From UBA4292 sp002395865 (lineage in GTDB: Bacteria; Bacillota; Clostridia; Lachnospirales; Lachnospiraceae): 64,000 nt of DNA. This document shows, piece after piece, positions 25,617 through 32,729 of the stretch (its first letter is position 1; the number at the start of each line of letters is the position of its first letter). The notes below the pieces were generated by a model. It did no database searches and was not told where the DNA came from. It saw only the letters and a list, made by a program, of their open reading frames with translations. The DNA lies in assembly GCA_946533395.1 (NCBI GenBank), contig CAMNBU010000003.1, positions 28,822 through 92,821 of the forward strand, read 5' to 3'. Position numbers and translations under genes: made by a program.

Positions 25617-25655
25617 CGCTGCGTACTTTAGCACATAACGCAGCGTCACAAGCAA
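25617..25655 (-). promoter_or_regulatory. MerR-type promoter with 19-base spacer and inverted repeat
   Basis: On the minus strand, TTGCTT (25650-25655), a 19-base spacer and TAAAGT (25625-25630). The long spacer is typical of MerR-controlled promoters. A perfect 8-base inverted repeat CGCTGCGT/ACGCAGCG (25617-25624 and 25638-25645) brackets the -10, with centres 21 bases apart. Confidence 0.7.
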
Positions 25656-25759
25656 TAGGTCACGCAGGGGGATTTTTTGTTTTTTTGCGAAAATTGCCCC
25701 TGACATGAAATGTAGCATAAAACAAGCTGCACTTCAAGTCGAGAGGCATACTGTATGAT

Positions 25760-26476
25760 CTATTTCCACGGTCTTGTCTTGCCGATCCAGCCGTTTTCGT
25801 TCCAGTACTTAAAGTCGGTATATTCGGGATCCTGCTTGCCGAGACCGGTCTGCATCATTCTTATTATATAGAACTTCGCCTTAACCGCCAGCCCCGTACG
25901 GCCCGGCTTGCTGTAATCGATGGCACGCATTTTTTCCGCGACAGCGCTCAGCTTTTTCCTGAAGGCCGCCTTCTTCTTTTCATCTATCTTGTTCCAGTCG
26001 ATATCCGCCATCAGCTTGAAGCTTACGACCTTTATCGTGGTGATGCCCCACCATGACAGGCTGTCCTTTATGTCCTTCGCCGTGGATTTTCCGCCCGCTC
26101 CGAGGCACTGGGTAATGATCACGGCGCGCTTCCCGAACATCTCCTTTGCGGGGCGGTGCGGCATCCACCTGTACCCGAAATGATCCAGCATCGCCTTCAT
26201 GGCGCCTGTGGTATGGAATACATATGCGGGAGAAGTGAACACCAGCAGATCCGCCTCCAGCAGTGACTTCTCGATCTTCTGAATATACTCCGCATCCTTG
26301 CAAAGATGCTGGTCTTTAAGGAAACAGGCCGTACATCCCGCGCAGAAATTCGGGCAATCCTTCGGGAGATAATACTCCGTGATATCCGCTTCATCCCTGA
26401 AGCGTTCCAGAAATATTTCCTTCATCCTGTATGTAACACCATGTTTTTCGGTTCCGTTGATAACCGTTATCTTCAT
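25760..26476 (-). CDS. NADPH-dependent FMN reductase-like flavoprotein with cysteine cluster
   Basis: A 238-aa flavodoxin-fold protein. MKITVINGTEKHGVTYRM is the FMN-phosphate loop, and TSPAYVFHTTGAMKAMLDHF is the second flavin loop. Between them C45-x2-C48-x2-C51-x7-C59, with a preceding C41, resembles the compact cluster motif of iron-sulfur flavoproteins, so an electron-transfer role is likely. The ATG at 26476 follows AGGAAGG and replaces a longer frame that would overlap the TetR stop. It is the second gene of a TetR-led operon, so its expression probably responds to the ligand of that repressor. Confidence 0.8.
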   Translation of the reverse strand: MKITVINGTEKHGVTYRMKEIFLERFRDEADITEYYLPKDCPNFCAGCTACFLKDQHLCKDAEYIQKIEKSLLEADLLVFTSPAYVFHTTGAMKAMLDHFGYRWMPHRPAKEMFGKRAVIITQCLGAGGKSTAKDIKDSLSWWGITTIKVVSFKLMADIDWNKIDEKKKAAFRKKLSAVAEKMRAIDYSKPGRTGLAVKAKFYIIRMMQTGLGKQDPEYTDFKYWNENGWIGKTRPWK

Positions 26477-26493
26477 AGTTGTGACCTTCCTCA

Positions 26494-27114
26494 TCATTTT
26501 TTATCTGCCGAATATAGTCTGTTGAACTGTCGTATATGCGCTTCCAGTGTTTTTATCGCCTCCGCCTCACGCTCCGGCTCCCTGTCACATATGGTCATCA
26601 GCATGTAGATGGGCGCGTAAAAATGCAGTGTCATAATATCCACATTATCCGTCTTTAAAACTCCCGATGTGACCATAAGCCCGAAGAGCATCCCCTGATA
26701 CGTAAGCGGATCGTCCACATACTGCTTCATATAAACATCCGCAAGCTTCCTGTCGTGAAACTGCTCGATGGTCAGCATCTTGCGAAACCGCCTTGTGTAG
26801 TCATCGTGCAGGAAATACATAAACAGACCGCTGCCGATAGCTATAAGCTGTTCCTCCGAAATGTGCTTATAGACCTCCGCATCCGCAGAAGCGTCCGCTC
26901 CGTTGATATTTAAGGCGCCCGCCTCCTCCAAAAATCTTCTGTTCATCTCCTCGATGATCGCGTCGAATATTGCCTGCTTGCTTTTATAATGCTTGTAAAT
27001 GGACGGCGCCTTGATACCTACCCTCTCGGCTATATCCGCCACAAAAACATTTGCATAGCCCCTCTCTGAGAACAGCGTCAGCGCTTCATCCACTATTTTT
27101 TTCTTTGTATCCAT
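26494..27114 (-). CDS. TetR/AcrR-family transcriptional repressor
   Basis: A 206-aa regulator with an N-terminal helix-turn-helix (VDEALTLFSERGYANVFVAD, then VGIKAPSIYKHYKSKQAIF). A helical ligand-binding domain follows whose fold is typical but whose ligand cannot be read. The ATG at 27114 follows GGGGGAAACGG. It sits under a promoter with two matched palindromes and is followed 17 bases later by the flavoprotein gene. It most likely represses itself and that gene and lifts repression when an inducer binds. Confidence 0.9.
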   Translation of the reverse strand: MDTKKKIVDEALTLFSERGYANVFVADIAERVGIKAPSIYKHYKSKQAIFDAIIEEMNRRFLEEAGALNINGADASADAEVYKHISEEQLIAIGSGLFMYFLHDDYTRRFRKMLTIEQFHDRKLADVYMKQYVDDPLTYQGMLFGLMVTSGVLKTDNVDIMTLHFYAPIYMLMTICDREPEREAEAIKTLEAHIRQFNRLYSADKK

Positions 27115-27158
27115 TCCGTTTCCCCCTGTACTATATCCCGAAATGATCATATTATGCA

Positions 27159-27206
27159 GCTAATTCCAATTAGCCGTATTATAAGCTAATTTGGATTAGC
27201 TGTCAA
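27159..27206 (-). promoter_or_regulatory. TetR-operon promoter with two operators
   Basis: On the minus strand, perfect TTGACA (27201-27206), a 17-base spacer and perfect TATAAT (27178-27183). An 18-base palindrome AGCTAATTTGGATTAGCT (27184-27201) fills the spacer. A second copy of the same half-sites, GCTAATTCCAATTAGC (27159-27174), lies downstream, with centres 26 bases apart. The -35 overlaps the stop codon of the TfoX-like gene. Confidence 0.9.
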
Positions 27207-27460
27207 GTCCCAAAATAAAAAACCGGCAGAATTATCTCCTTTGCGTCCTCGTAGGGATGCTCCATCGCTGCGTCCGGCATCAGCTTCACAGCCGCAGAAA
27301 CAGGCTTTACCAGAAGTCTGTCGTCATAGATACCACCGAAAACCTTGCCTCGATAATAAAGGACATATTCACCCATCATCGCCCGAAAGCTTACTTCATC
27401 GAGCCCCGAAAGCTGCTCCAATACATAGTCCAGATACTCTTTGGTAGATGCCATTGCCAT
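27203..27460 (-). CDS. TfoX N-terminal domain protein
   Basis: An 85-aa protein made of one TfoX/Sxy N-terminal domain: YLDYVLEQLSGLDEVSFRAM, then MGEYVLYYRGKVFGGIYDDRL and LLVKPV. The domain is known from competence regulators of Gram-negative bacteria; in Firmicutes the stand-alone form is common and its role is unsettled. The ATG at 27460 follows AGGAAGGG; the upstream frame extension overlaps rlmD and is rejected. It lies 19 bases after the rRNA methyltransferase, likely on the same transcript, and its stop codon is inside the -35 box of the TetR operon. Confidence 0.82.
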   Translation of the reverse strand: MAMASTKEYLDYVLEQLSGLDEVSFRAMMGEYVLYYRGKVFGGIYDDRLLVKPVSAAVKLMPDAAMEHPYEDAKEIILPVFYFGT

Positions 27461-27479
27461 TTTATACCCTTCCTGTAGA

Positions 27480-28883
27480 TCAGATGCCGCCCTCAGGCTC
27501 CTTCCAAAACCCGCCCTTATAACATTTCGTGAGCAGACAGCAACATTCGACCCCCGGCGTCTGAGGGAACATGTCCACACAGGCGATACGGCTTATGCGG
27601 TAGCCCGCGGCATAGAATGAAGGCAGGTCGCGCGCAAAGGATGACGGCTTGCAGGATATATAGATGACCTTCTGCGCGCCGTAGTCTATGAGCTTCGGCA
27701 GTGCCTTGGGATGTATGCCGTCGCGGGGAGGGTCGAGTATAAGAACGTCCGGTCTCTCAGGCATGGTATCTATGACCTTCAGAACGTCCCCTGCTATGAA
27801 CACGCAGTTGTCTATCGCATTTCTCGCGGCGTTTTCGCGGGCGGCGATGACCGCCTCTTCCACTATCTCCACACCGATACATTTCTCGCACACAGCGGAT
27901 ACTATCTGTGCAATGGTTCCTGTACCGCTGTAGAGATCGTACACGATGTGTTTCCTCTCTCCGCCCAGAAAGTCCCTGACCACGCAGTAGAGCACCTCTG
28001 CACCCGCAGCATTGGTCTGGAAGAATGAGAAGGGTGTGATCTTAAATGTGAGCCCCAGAAGCTTCTCCTCTATATAGTCACGTCCGTACAGAAGCGTGGT
28101 CTTTTCCGAAACGACCACGTCCGCCGGCGAATTGTTCAGTATATGCAAAAATCCTGTCAGTTCACCGTCGTATTTCTGCGACGTGAGAACCTGAGTAAGC
28201 TCCTCCAACTTAAGATAAGCAGCAAGCTCCTCATAGCTTCTTTCACCCGATGCACTCACAAGCGCCACAAGCATCTGCCCGGTAAATGTGCTCTTCCTAA
28301 CCAGAAGATGGCGCAGTATGCCCTCGTGAGCCATCTTTTTATAATAGGGGATATCCCTGCCGGCGTAGAAATCCAGTACGGTCTTCAGCACCTTTCTGAC
28401 ATCGCTGTCCACCAGAACGCAGCCCGTCACCGACAGCACATCGTAAGTGCTGGCGCGCTTGTGAAGGCCCAGCGTGAGCGGTCCGTCCTTCACGGCATCA
28501 CCGAAGGAGAACTCCATCTTATTTCTGTACTCTACGGGTCTTGGACTCGCGTATATATTCTCCAGAGTAAATTCCTCCGGATATGCCTCGCCGATAAGCT
28601 CCTCTATCTGACGCTTCTTTATCTCAAGCTGTTTTTCATAAGGGACCGTCTGATAAGCGCAGCCGCCGCAGTCGGGAAAATGCTCACACATCGGATCGGT
28701 CTCATAATCCGCTCTCTCCACTATCTCCGTGAGATTGCCTCCGTTCCTTTTCACACGAGCCCTCACCCTCTGGCCGGGAAGAGCTCCCTTTACACTTATT
28801 CTTTCACCTTCCACGACCATGCTTCCCTTGTTCGGAAAGCTGTAGCGGTCGATCACGCCTTCCACTATCTCACCCTTTTTCAT
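27480..28883 (-). CDS. rlmD: 23S rRNA (uracil-C5)-methyltransferase, RlmD/RlmCD type
   Basis: A 467-aa enzyme that methylates uracil C5 in 23S rRNA with SAM. A TRAM domain opens the protein (VEGVIDRYSFPNKGSMVVEG). A [4Fe-4S] site follows: CEHFPDCGGC supplies three cysteines and GCVLVDSDV the fourth. The SAM fold has YDLYSGTGTIAQI and LDPPRDGIHPKAL, and the catalytic nucleophile is Cys in VIYISCKPSSF. The length and cluster fit the RumA/RlmD class. In Firmicutes one enzyme of this class can modify two sites (RlmCD), so the target base is not certain. Confidence 0.92.
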   Translation of the reverse strand: MKKGEIVEGVIDRYSFPNKGSMVVEGERISVKGALPGQRVRARVKRNGGNLTEIVERADYETDPMCEHFPDCGGCAYQTVPYEKQLEIKKRQIEELIGEAYPEEFTLENIYASPRPVEYRNKMEFSFGDAVKDGPLTLGLHKRASTYDVLSVTGCVLVDSDVRKVLKTVLDFYAGRDIPYYKKMAHEGILRHLLVRKSTFTGQMLVALVSASGERSYEELAAYLKLEELTQVLTSQKYDGELTGFLHILNNSPADVVVSEKTTLLYGRDYIEEKLLGLTFKITPFSFFQTNAAGAEVLYCVVRDFLGGERKHIVYDLYSGTGTIAQIVSAVCEKCIGVEIVEEAVIAARENAARNAIDNCVFIAGDVLKVIDTMPERPDVLILDPPRDGIHPKALPKLIDYGAQKVIYISCKPSSFARDLPSFYAAGYRISRIACVDMFPQTPGVECCCLLTKCYKGGFWKEPEGGI

Positions 28884-28910
28884 ATTTACCTCAAATAATA
28901 GTTCAAAGCC

Positions 28911-28938
28911 TTTATAACCATTTATAGTGTAGTACCAA
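28911..28938 (-). promoter_or_regulatory. Probable promoter of rlmD-tfoX
   Basis: On the minus strand, TTGGTA (28933-28938), a 16-base spacer and TATAAA (28911-28916). It lies between the upstream terminator and the rlmD start. Confidence 0.55.
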
Positions 28939-28942
28939 ATAC

Positions 28943-28975
28943 GAAAAAAGGACCTTTCATACCCTGAAAGGCCCC
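28943..28975 (-). terminator. Rho-independent terminator of the small acidic membrane protein gene
   Basis: Stem GGCCTTTCA/TGAAAGGTCC with one bulged base, followed on the minus strand by TTTTTT, about 20 bases after the stop codon. Confidence 0.8.
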
Positions 28976-28994
28976 ATCAGACATTTTCGAATAA

Positions 28995-29228
28995 TTACTC
29001 TTCCTCTTTCTCAGACTCCTCGGACTTCTCAGCCGCGTCCTCTGCGGGCTTAACTTCCTCGTCCTCGTCCTCGAAGAAATCGTCATCGAAATCCTCATCA
29101 AAATCATCATCCATGTCATCGAGATAATCGGGTGTCATGAACTTATACACAGCAAATGCGATACCTGCTACGGCTGCAACAGCGCCGATAATGATAAGGA
29201 TAGTCTTTAATGTACTGTTCTTTTTCAT
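28995..29228 (-). CDS. Small single-pass membrane protein with acidic tail
   Basis: A 77-aa protein. A short basic N-terminus (MKKNSTLK) leads to one membrane segment at about 9-28 (TILIIIGAVAAVAGIAFAVY), then a highly acidic region of Asp and Glu from about 35 to the end. The chosen ATG at 29228 follows CAGGAGGG. It resembles short YtxH-like or DUF4366-like membrane proteins, but I do not assign a family. It lies between pcrA and rlmD in the same direction, with its own terminator. Confidence 0.75.
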   Translation of the reverse strand: MKKNSTLKTILIIIGAVAAVAGIAFAVYKFMTPDYLDDMDDDFDEDFDDDFFEDEDEEVKPAEDAAEKSEESEKEEE

Positions 29229-29315
29229 TCCAAAACCCTCCTGTCGGAAACTAGTAAGTAAATGATAGCACACTTTTTCAAAAAATAATAGTCCTAAATG
29301 AAAAAAATGTTATTT

Positions 29316-31652
29316 TTATATCTTTTTGAGTTTCGCGAAGCCTGCCATCATCTTTTTGGTGTCGCCGCTGTCGAAATCCACGGTCACCACGTAGTCCTTC
29401 GGCCCCTTCTCGATGGTGCGCACCACTCCCTCGCCGAAGGTCTTGTGCTCCACGCGGTCCCCCGTCGTATAGTCTATGGAGAACGCCTGATTGCCCAGAA
29501 GCGCGGATACATCCTTGCCGTAACCCGGGTTAGTCCCTGCTATCGAGCTTGCGGGCTTTTTATCCTGCGAGCCGTACGAGGAACGTGTCGTAAATGAATT
29601 GTCCTTAAAGGATCTTCCTCCGTATGACGTATATCCCGAAGAGCCGCTTAATGATGAGCCGTAAGAACCGCTGCCGTAGCCGGCCGATGTGCTTCGTCCG
29701 TAGGAACCTGACGGTGCGTCCTTTAAGAACTTCACCATTCCGTCGGGTATCTCCTTTACGAATCTGGACATGTCGTGGAAGAAGATATCGCCATGCATCA
29801 TGCGCTGCCTTGCGGCGGAGAGCTTCAGTGTATCCTTCGCTCTGGTAAAGCCCACATAGGCCAGTCTTCTCTCCTCCTCTATGCCCTCGGCGCTCTCGCT
29901 CACACTCATCATCGACGGGAAGAGATCCTCCTCAAGACCGCACAGGTACACTCTGTTGAATTCGAGGCCTTTGGCGCCGTGAAGCGTCATGAGCAGCACC
30001 CTGTTTTCGCCCTCCTCAACGCTGTCTATATCGGCCACGAGCGCGATCTCCTCCAGAAACTCCGAAAGGCTTCCCTCTCTGCCCTCGTCCTCGCAGGCCA
30101 TTATGAACTCGGCTGCCTTGTTGCGAAGCTCCTCGAGGTTCTCCTTCTTCGTCTGAGCCACATCATCATCGAGCTTGTCAAGCTCATCCTCGTAGTTTAT
30201 GTCCTTTATTATCTCCTCTATGAGCTTATCTACGGTCATCTCCTGCGACTTGGCGCGAAGGACCCTGATGCAGTTCACGAAGCCGTCTATCTTCTGCTTT
30301 GACCTGCCCACATCCGGTATCAGGTCGCTGCTCGCGAATGCGTCATAGAGCGATATGCCTTTCTCCTGCGCATACGCAGCGACTCTTCCGACCGTTGTGT
30401 CTCCTATGCCGCGCCTGGGCACATTTACTATCCTGGCCACGGCGATGTCGTCACGGCCGTTCTCTATGGTCTTTAAATAAGCCAGAATGTCCTTTACTTC
30501 GGCTCTCTGGTAGAAGTTTACACCGCCCACTATCCTGTAGGGTATATTTTTGTACAGGCAATACTCTTCAAACGCGCGTGACTGCGCATTCGTTCGGTAG
30601 AGCACGGCGCACTCATTGTACTCGCCGCCCTCCTTTACGAAGTCGTCTATGTCATTTACGACGCCCTGCGCCTCCGCCTTGCCGTCCTGATAGAGCCTGA
30701 AGGTGACCGGATCGCCCGCAGGCCTGTCGGACCAGAGCCTCTTGGCCTTTCGTCCCCTGTTGTTTGCGATGACTGCGTTGGCCACATTTAGGATATTCGG
30801 TGTGGAGCGGTAGTTCTGCTCAAGCTTTACAACCACGGCGTTTTTAAAATACCTCTCAAAATCGAGTATATTGGAGATATCCGCGCCCCTGAACTTGTAG
30901 ATCGACTGGTCGTCATCACCCACCACGCAGAGGTTCTTCCTCTCACCGGCCATAAGCTTCACGAGCTTGAACTGCACCGGATTGGTGTCCTGGTACTCGT
31001 CCACATGTATGTAGCGGAACCTGTCCTGATATACCGCAAGCACATCGGGACATTCTATGAAAAGCTCCACGGTTTTGTACAGAAGATCGTCGAAATCAAG
31101 CGCGTTGTTCTTCTTCAGCTCCCTCTGGTACTCTCTGTAGACCTTCGCTATCTGCTGCTCCGTATAATCTGAGGCCATATTTTCATACTGCGCTTCGCTT
31201 ATGAAGCGGTTCTTGCAGTCGCTTATGGCGCGGTAAGCCGTCTTTTCCGCCAGAAACTTCGTGTCGATCTGGAGTCTCTTCATCACGGTCTTCACCACCG
31301 TCTTGCAGTCGTCCGGATCGTAAATGGAGAAATCGCTCTCGTAGCCCAGTCTTTCGATGAACCTGCGAAGTATCCTAACGCACATGCTGTGGAAGGTCGA
31401 TACCCACACCGCCGCGCCGGCCGCGCCTATCAGCCGGTCGACCCTCTCGCGCATCTCCTGCGCAGCCTTGTTTGTGAATGTGATGGCGAGGATATTTGCG
31501 GGGCTCACACCCTTCTCGTCTATGAGATAGCATATCCTGTGCGTCACCACGCGGGTCTTGCCGCTTCCGGCGCCCGCCAATATAAGGAGCGGCCCCTCCG
31601 TCGTCGTGACCGCTCTGTACTGTTCCGTATTCAGACTGTCGTAAATAGACAT
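29316..31652 (-). CDS. pcrA: ATP-dependent DNA helicase PcrA (UvrD family)
   Basis: A 778-aa superfamily 1A 3'-5' helicase used in repair and in resolving transcription-replication conflicts. Motif I is ILAGAGSGKTRVVTHR, motif II is VDEYQDTNPVQF, motif III is VVGDDDQSIYKFRGAD, motif IV/V regions include QNYRST and TLHGAKGLEF, and motif VI is LAYVGFTRAKDTL. A Gly/Ser/Tyr-rich linker follows. The C-terminus is the Tudor-like fold typical of PcrA (GDRVEHKTFGEGVV). The ATG at 31652 follows AAAGGTGG. It is divergent from the YerC-like gene. Confidence 0.95.
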   Translation of the reverse strand: MSIYDSLNTEQYRAVTTTEGPLLILAGAGSGKTRVVTHRICYLIDEKGVSPANILAITFTNKAAQEMRERVDRLIGAAGAAVWVSTFHSMCVRILRRFIERLGYESDFSIYDPDDCKTVVKTVMKRLQIDTKFLAEKTAYRAISDCKNRFISEAQYENMASDYTEQQIAKVYREYQRELKKNNALDFDDLLYKTVELFIECPDVLAVYQDRFRYIHVDEYQDTNPVQFKLVKLMAGERKNLCVVGDDDQSIYKFRGADISNILDFERYFKNAVVVKLEQNYRSTPNILNVANAVIANNRGRKAKRLWSDRPAGDPVTFRLYQDGKAEAQGVVNDIDDFVKEGGEYNECAVLYRTNAQSRAFEEYCLYKNIPYRIVGGVNFYQRAEVKDILAYLKTIENGRDDIAVARIVNVPRRGIGDTTVGRVAAYAQEKGISLYDAFASSDLIPDVGRSKQKIDGFVNCIRVLRAKSQEMTVDKLIEEIIKDINYEDELDKLDDDVAQTKKENLEELRNKAAEFIMACEDEGREGSLSEFLEEIALVADIDSVEEGENRVLLMTLHGAKGLEFNRVYLCGLEEDLFPSMMSVSESAEGIEEERRLAYVGFTRAKDTLKLSAARQRMMHGDIFFHDMSRFVKEIPDGMVKFLKDAPSGSYGRSTSAGYGSGSYGSSLSGSSGYTSYGGRSFKDNSFTTRSSYGSQDKKPASSIAGTNPGYGKDVSALLGNQAFSIDYTTGDRVEHKTFGEGVVRTIEKGPKDYVVTVDFDSGDTKKMMAGFAKLKKI

Positions 31653-31679
31653 GATAAAACCACCTTTTGCAAAAAGCTG

Positions 31680-31708
31680 TAGACTTTCACGCTTTAGCGT
31701 GTTATAAT
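31680..31708 (+). promoter_or_regulatory. Extended -10 promoter of the YerC-like gene
   Basis: TAGACT (31680-31685), a 17-base spacer and TATAAT (31703-31708) with TG at the extended -10 position. An inverted repeat CACGC-TTTA-GCGTG (31689-31702) fills the spacer and could be an operator, perhaps for the TrpR-like product itself. Confidence 0.6.
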
Positions 31709-31772
31709 TCAGTAAAGTAAAATTTTAAAGTATGAAAGCGATTTACACTATCATTAGTTCAGGGGGGACAAA

Positions 31773-32066
31773 ATGAACAGCAAGATACATGTACCCGAAG
31801 TCGACGACTTCCTAAACGCAGTACTTACTCTTAAAACCACCGACGAGGGCTATGCCTTCTTCGAGGACATATGCACCGTCAATGAACTCCTCGCCATCGC
31901 GCAGAGATACGCGGTAGCCAGAATGCTTCGCGAGAAAAAGACCTATCTCGAGATCTCCGAGGCCACAGGGGCATCTACCGCCACCATCAGCAGAGTCAAC
32001 AGAAGCTTAAACTTCGGCAATGACGGCTACGACCTCACCTTTAAAAGGCTTGAGGAGAAGTCCTGA
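31773..32066 (+). CDS. YerC/YecD-family TrpR-related regulator
   Basis: A 97-aa protein with a TrpR-like fold. The helix-turn-helix is LEISEATGASTATISRVNRS, preceded by ARMLREKKTYLE. This is the YerC family of Firmicutes, placed by similarity with the Trp repressor, though its ligand is not established. The start follows AGGGGGGACAAA. It is commonly found next to pcrA in Clostridia, as here, in divergent orientation. It ends one base from the end of the convergent DUF1836 gene. Confidence 0.85.
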   Translation: MNSKIHVPEVDDFLNAVLTLKTTDEGYAFFEDICTVNELLAIAQRYAVARMLREKKTYLEISEATGASTATISRVNRSLNFGNDGYDLTFKRLEEKS

Positions 32067-32067
32067 C

Positions 32068-32709
32068 CTATTTCTTATCCTTCTTCCCGTTCAGGCGCGC
32101 TTCGCGCGCCTCTTCGTCGGCCCTCATCTCGTCTATTATGGCCTCCATTATGACCTTCTTTATGTAGACATCAAAGCCCAGCATACAAAGGAAGCCGAAG
32201 CGGCGCAGATACGCGTCCTCCTCCTCGTCCCCGGAGCTGTCCTTTGAGAACTCCTCTGTGGCCGCATTGAACTTTCCGAGAATATCCTTCACATAGTCAT
32301 GCTCCCTGTCCAGGCAGAGCTTGCACACCCTGTCATATATTTCCTTAAGCGTAGTCCCGCTCTTCTTCTCGAAATACTTTTCGCTTAAGGGACTTAGCGC
32401 CGTCTTTATATCCCCGATCGAAAGCATATACTTGTAATAGTATATAAGCGTGAGCATGATAACGTGGTCGCGCGAATACTTCTTCTTGTTCGAGGGAGGG
32501 AGAAGATCATTCTTCGAATAGTTATTGATCATGGTCTTCGTGAGTATCTTGTCATCCTCATACCTCTTGCAATGCTCGAGGTGCTCCTCCATGAAGCGTG
32601 TGACCTGATCCATATACAGCTCGATGTCGGGGATACTGTCCGTGCTGACATAATCGAGGCTGTCTATTTTTTTTATCAGTTCCTTTATAAGAGTTCTGTC
32701 ATCCTTCAT
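32068..32709 (-). CDS. DUF1836 domain protein, predicted DNA-binding
   Basis: A 213-aa protein with the DUF1836 pattern: MDQVTRFMEEHLE, then LTKTMINNYSKNDLLPP and YSRDHVIMLTLIYYYK. The family has a MerR-like winged helix and is thought to bind DNA. The C-terminus is charged and lysine-rich (LNGKKDKK). The ATG at 32709 follows CGGAGGTGTGTGA. It ends the long minus-strand gene run. Its stop faces the YerC-like stop with one base between, so transcription in this spot must converge. Confidence 0.8.
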   Translation of the reverse strand: MKDDRTLIKELIKKIDSLDYVSTDSIPDIELYMDQVTRFMEEHLEHCKRYEDDKILTKTMINNYSKNDLLPPSNKKKYSRDHVIMLTLIYYYKYMLSIGDIKTALSPLSEKYFEKKSGTTLKEIYDRVCKLCLDREHDYVKDILGKFNAATEEFSKDSSGDEEEDAYLRRFGFLCMLGFDVYIKKVIMEAIIDEMRADEEAREARLNGKKDKK

Positions 32710-32729
32710 TCACACACCTCCGGATAATT

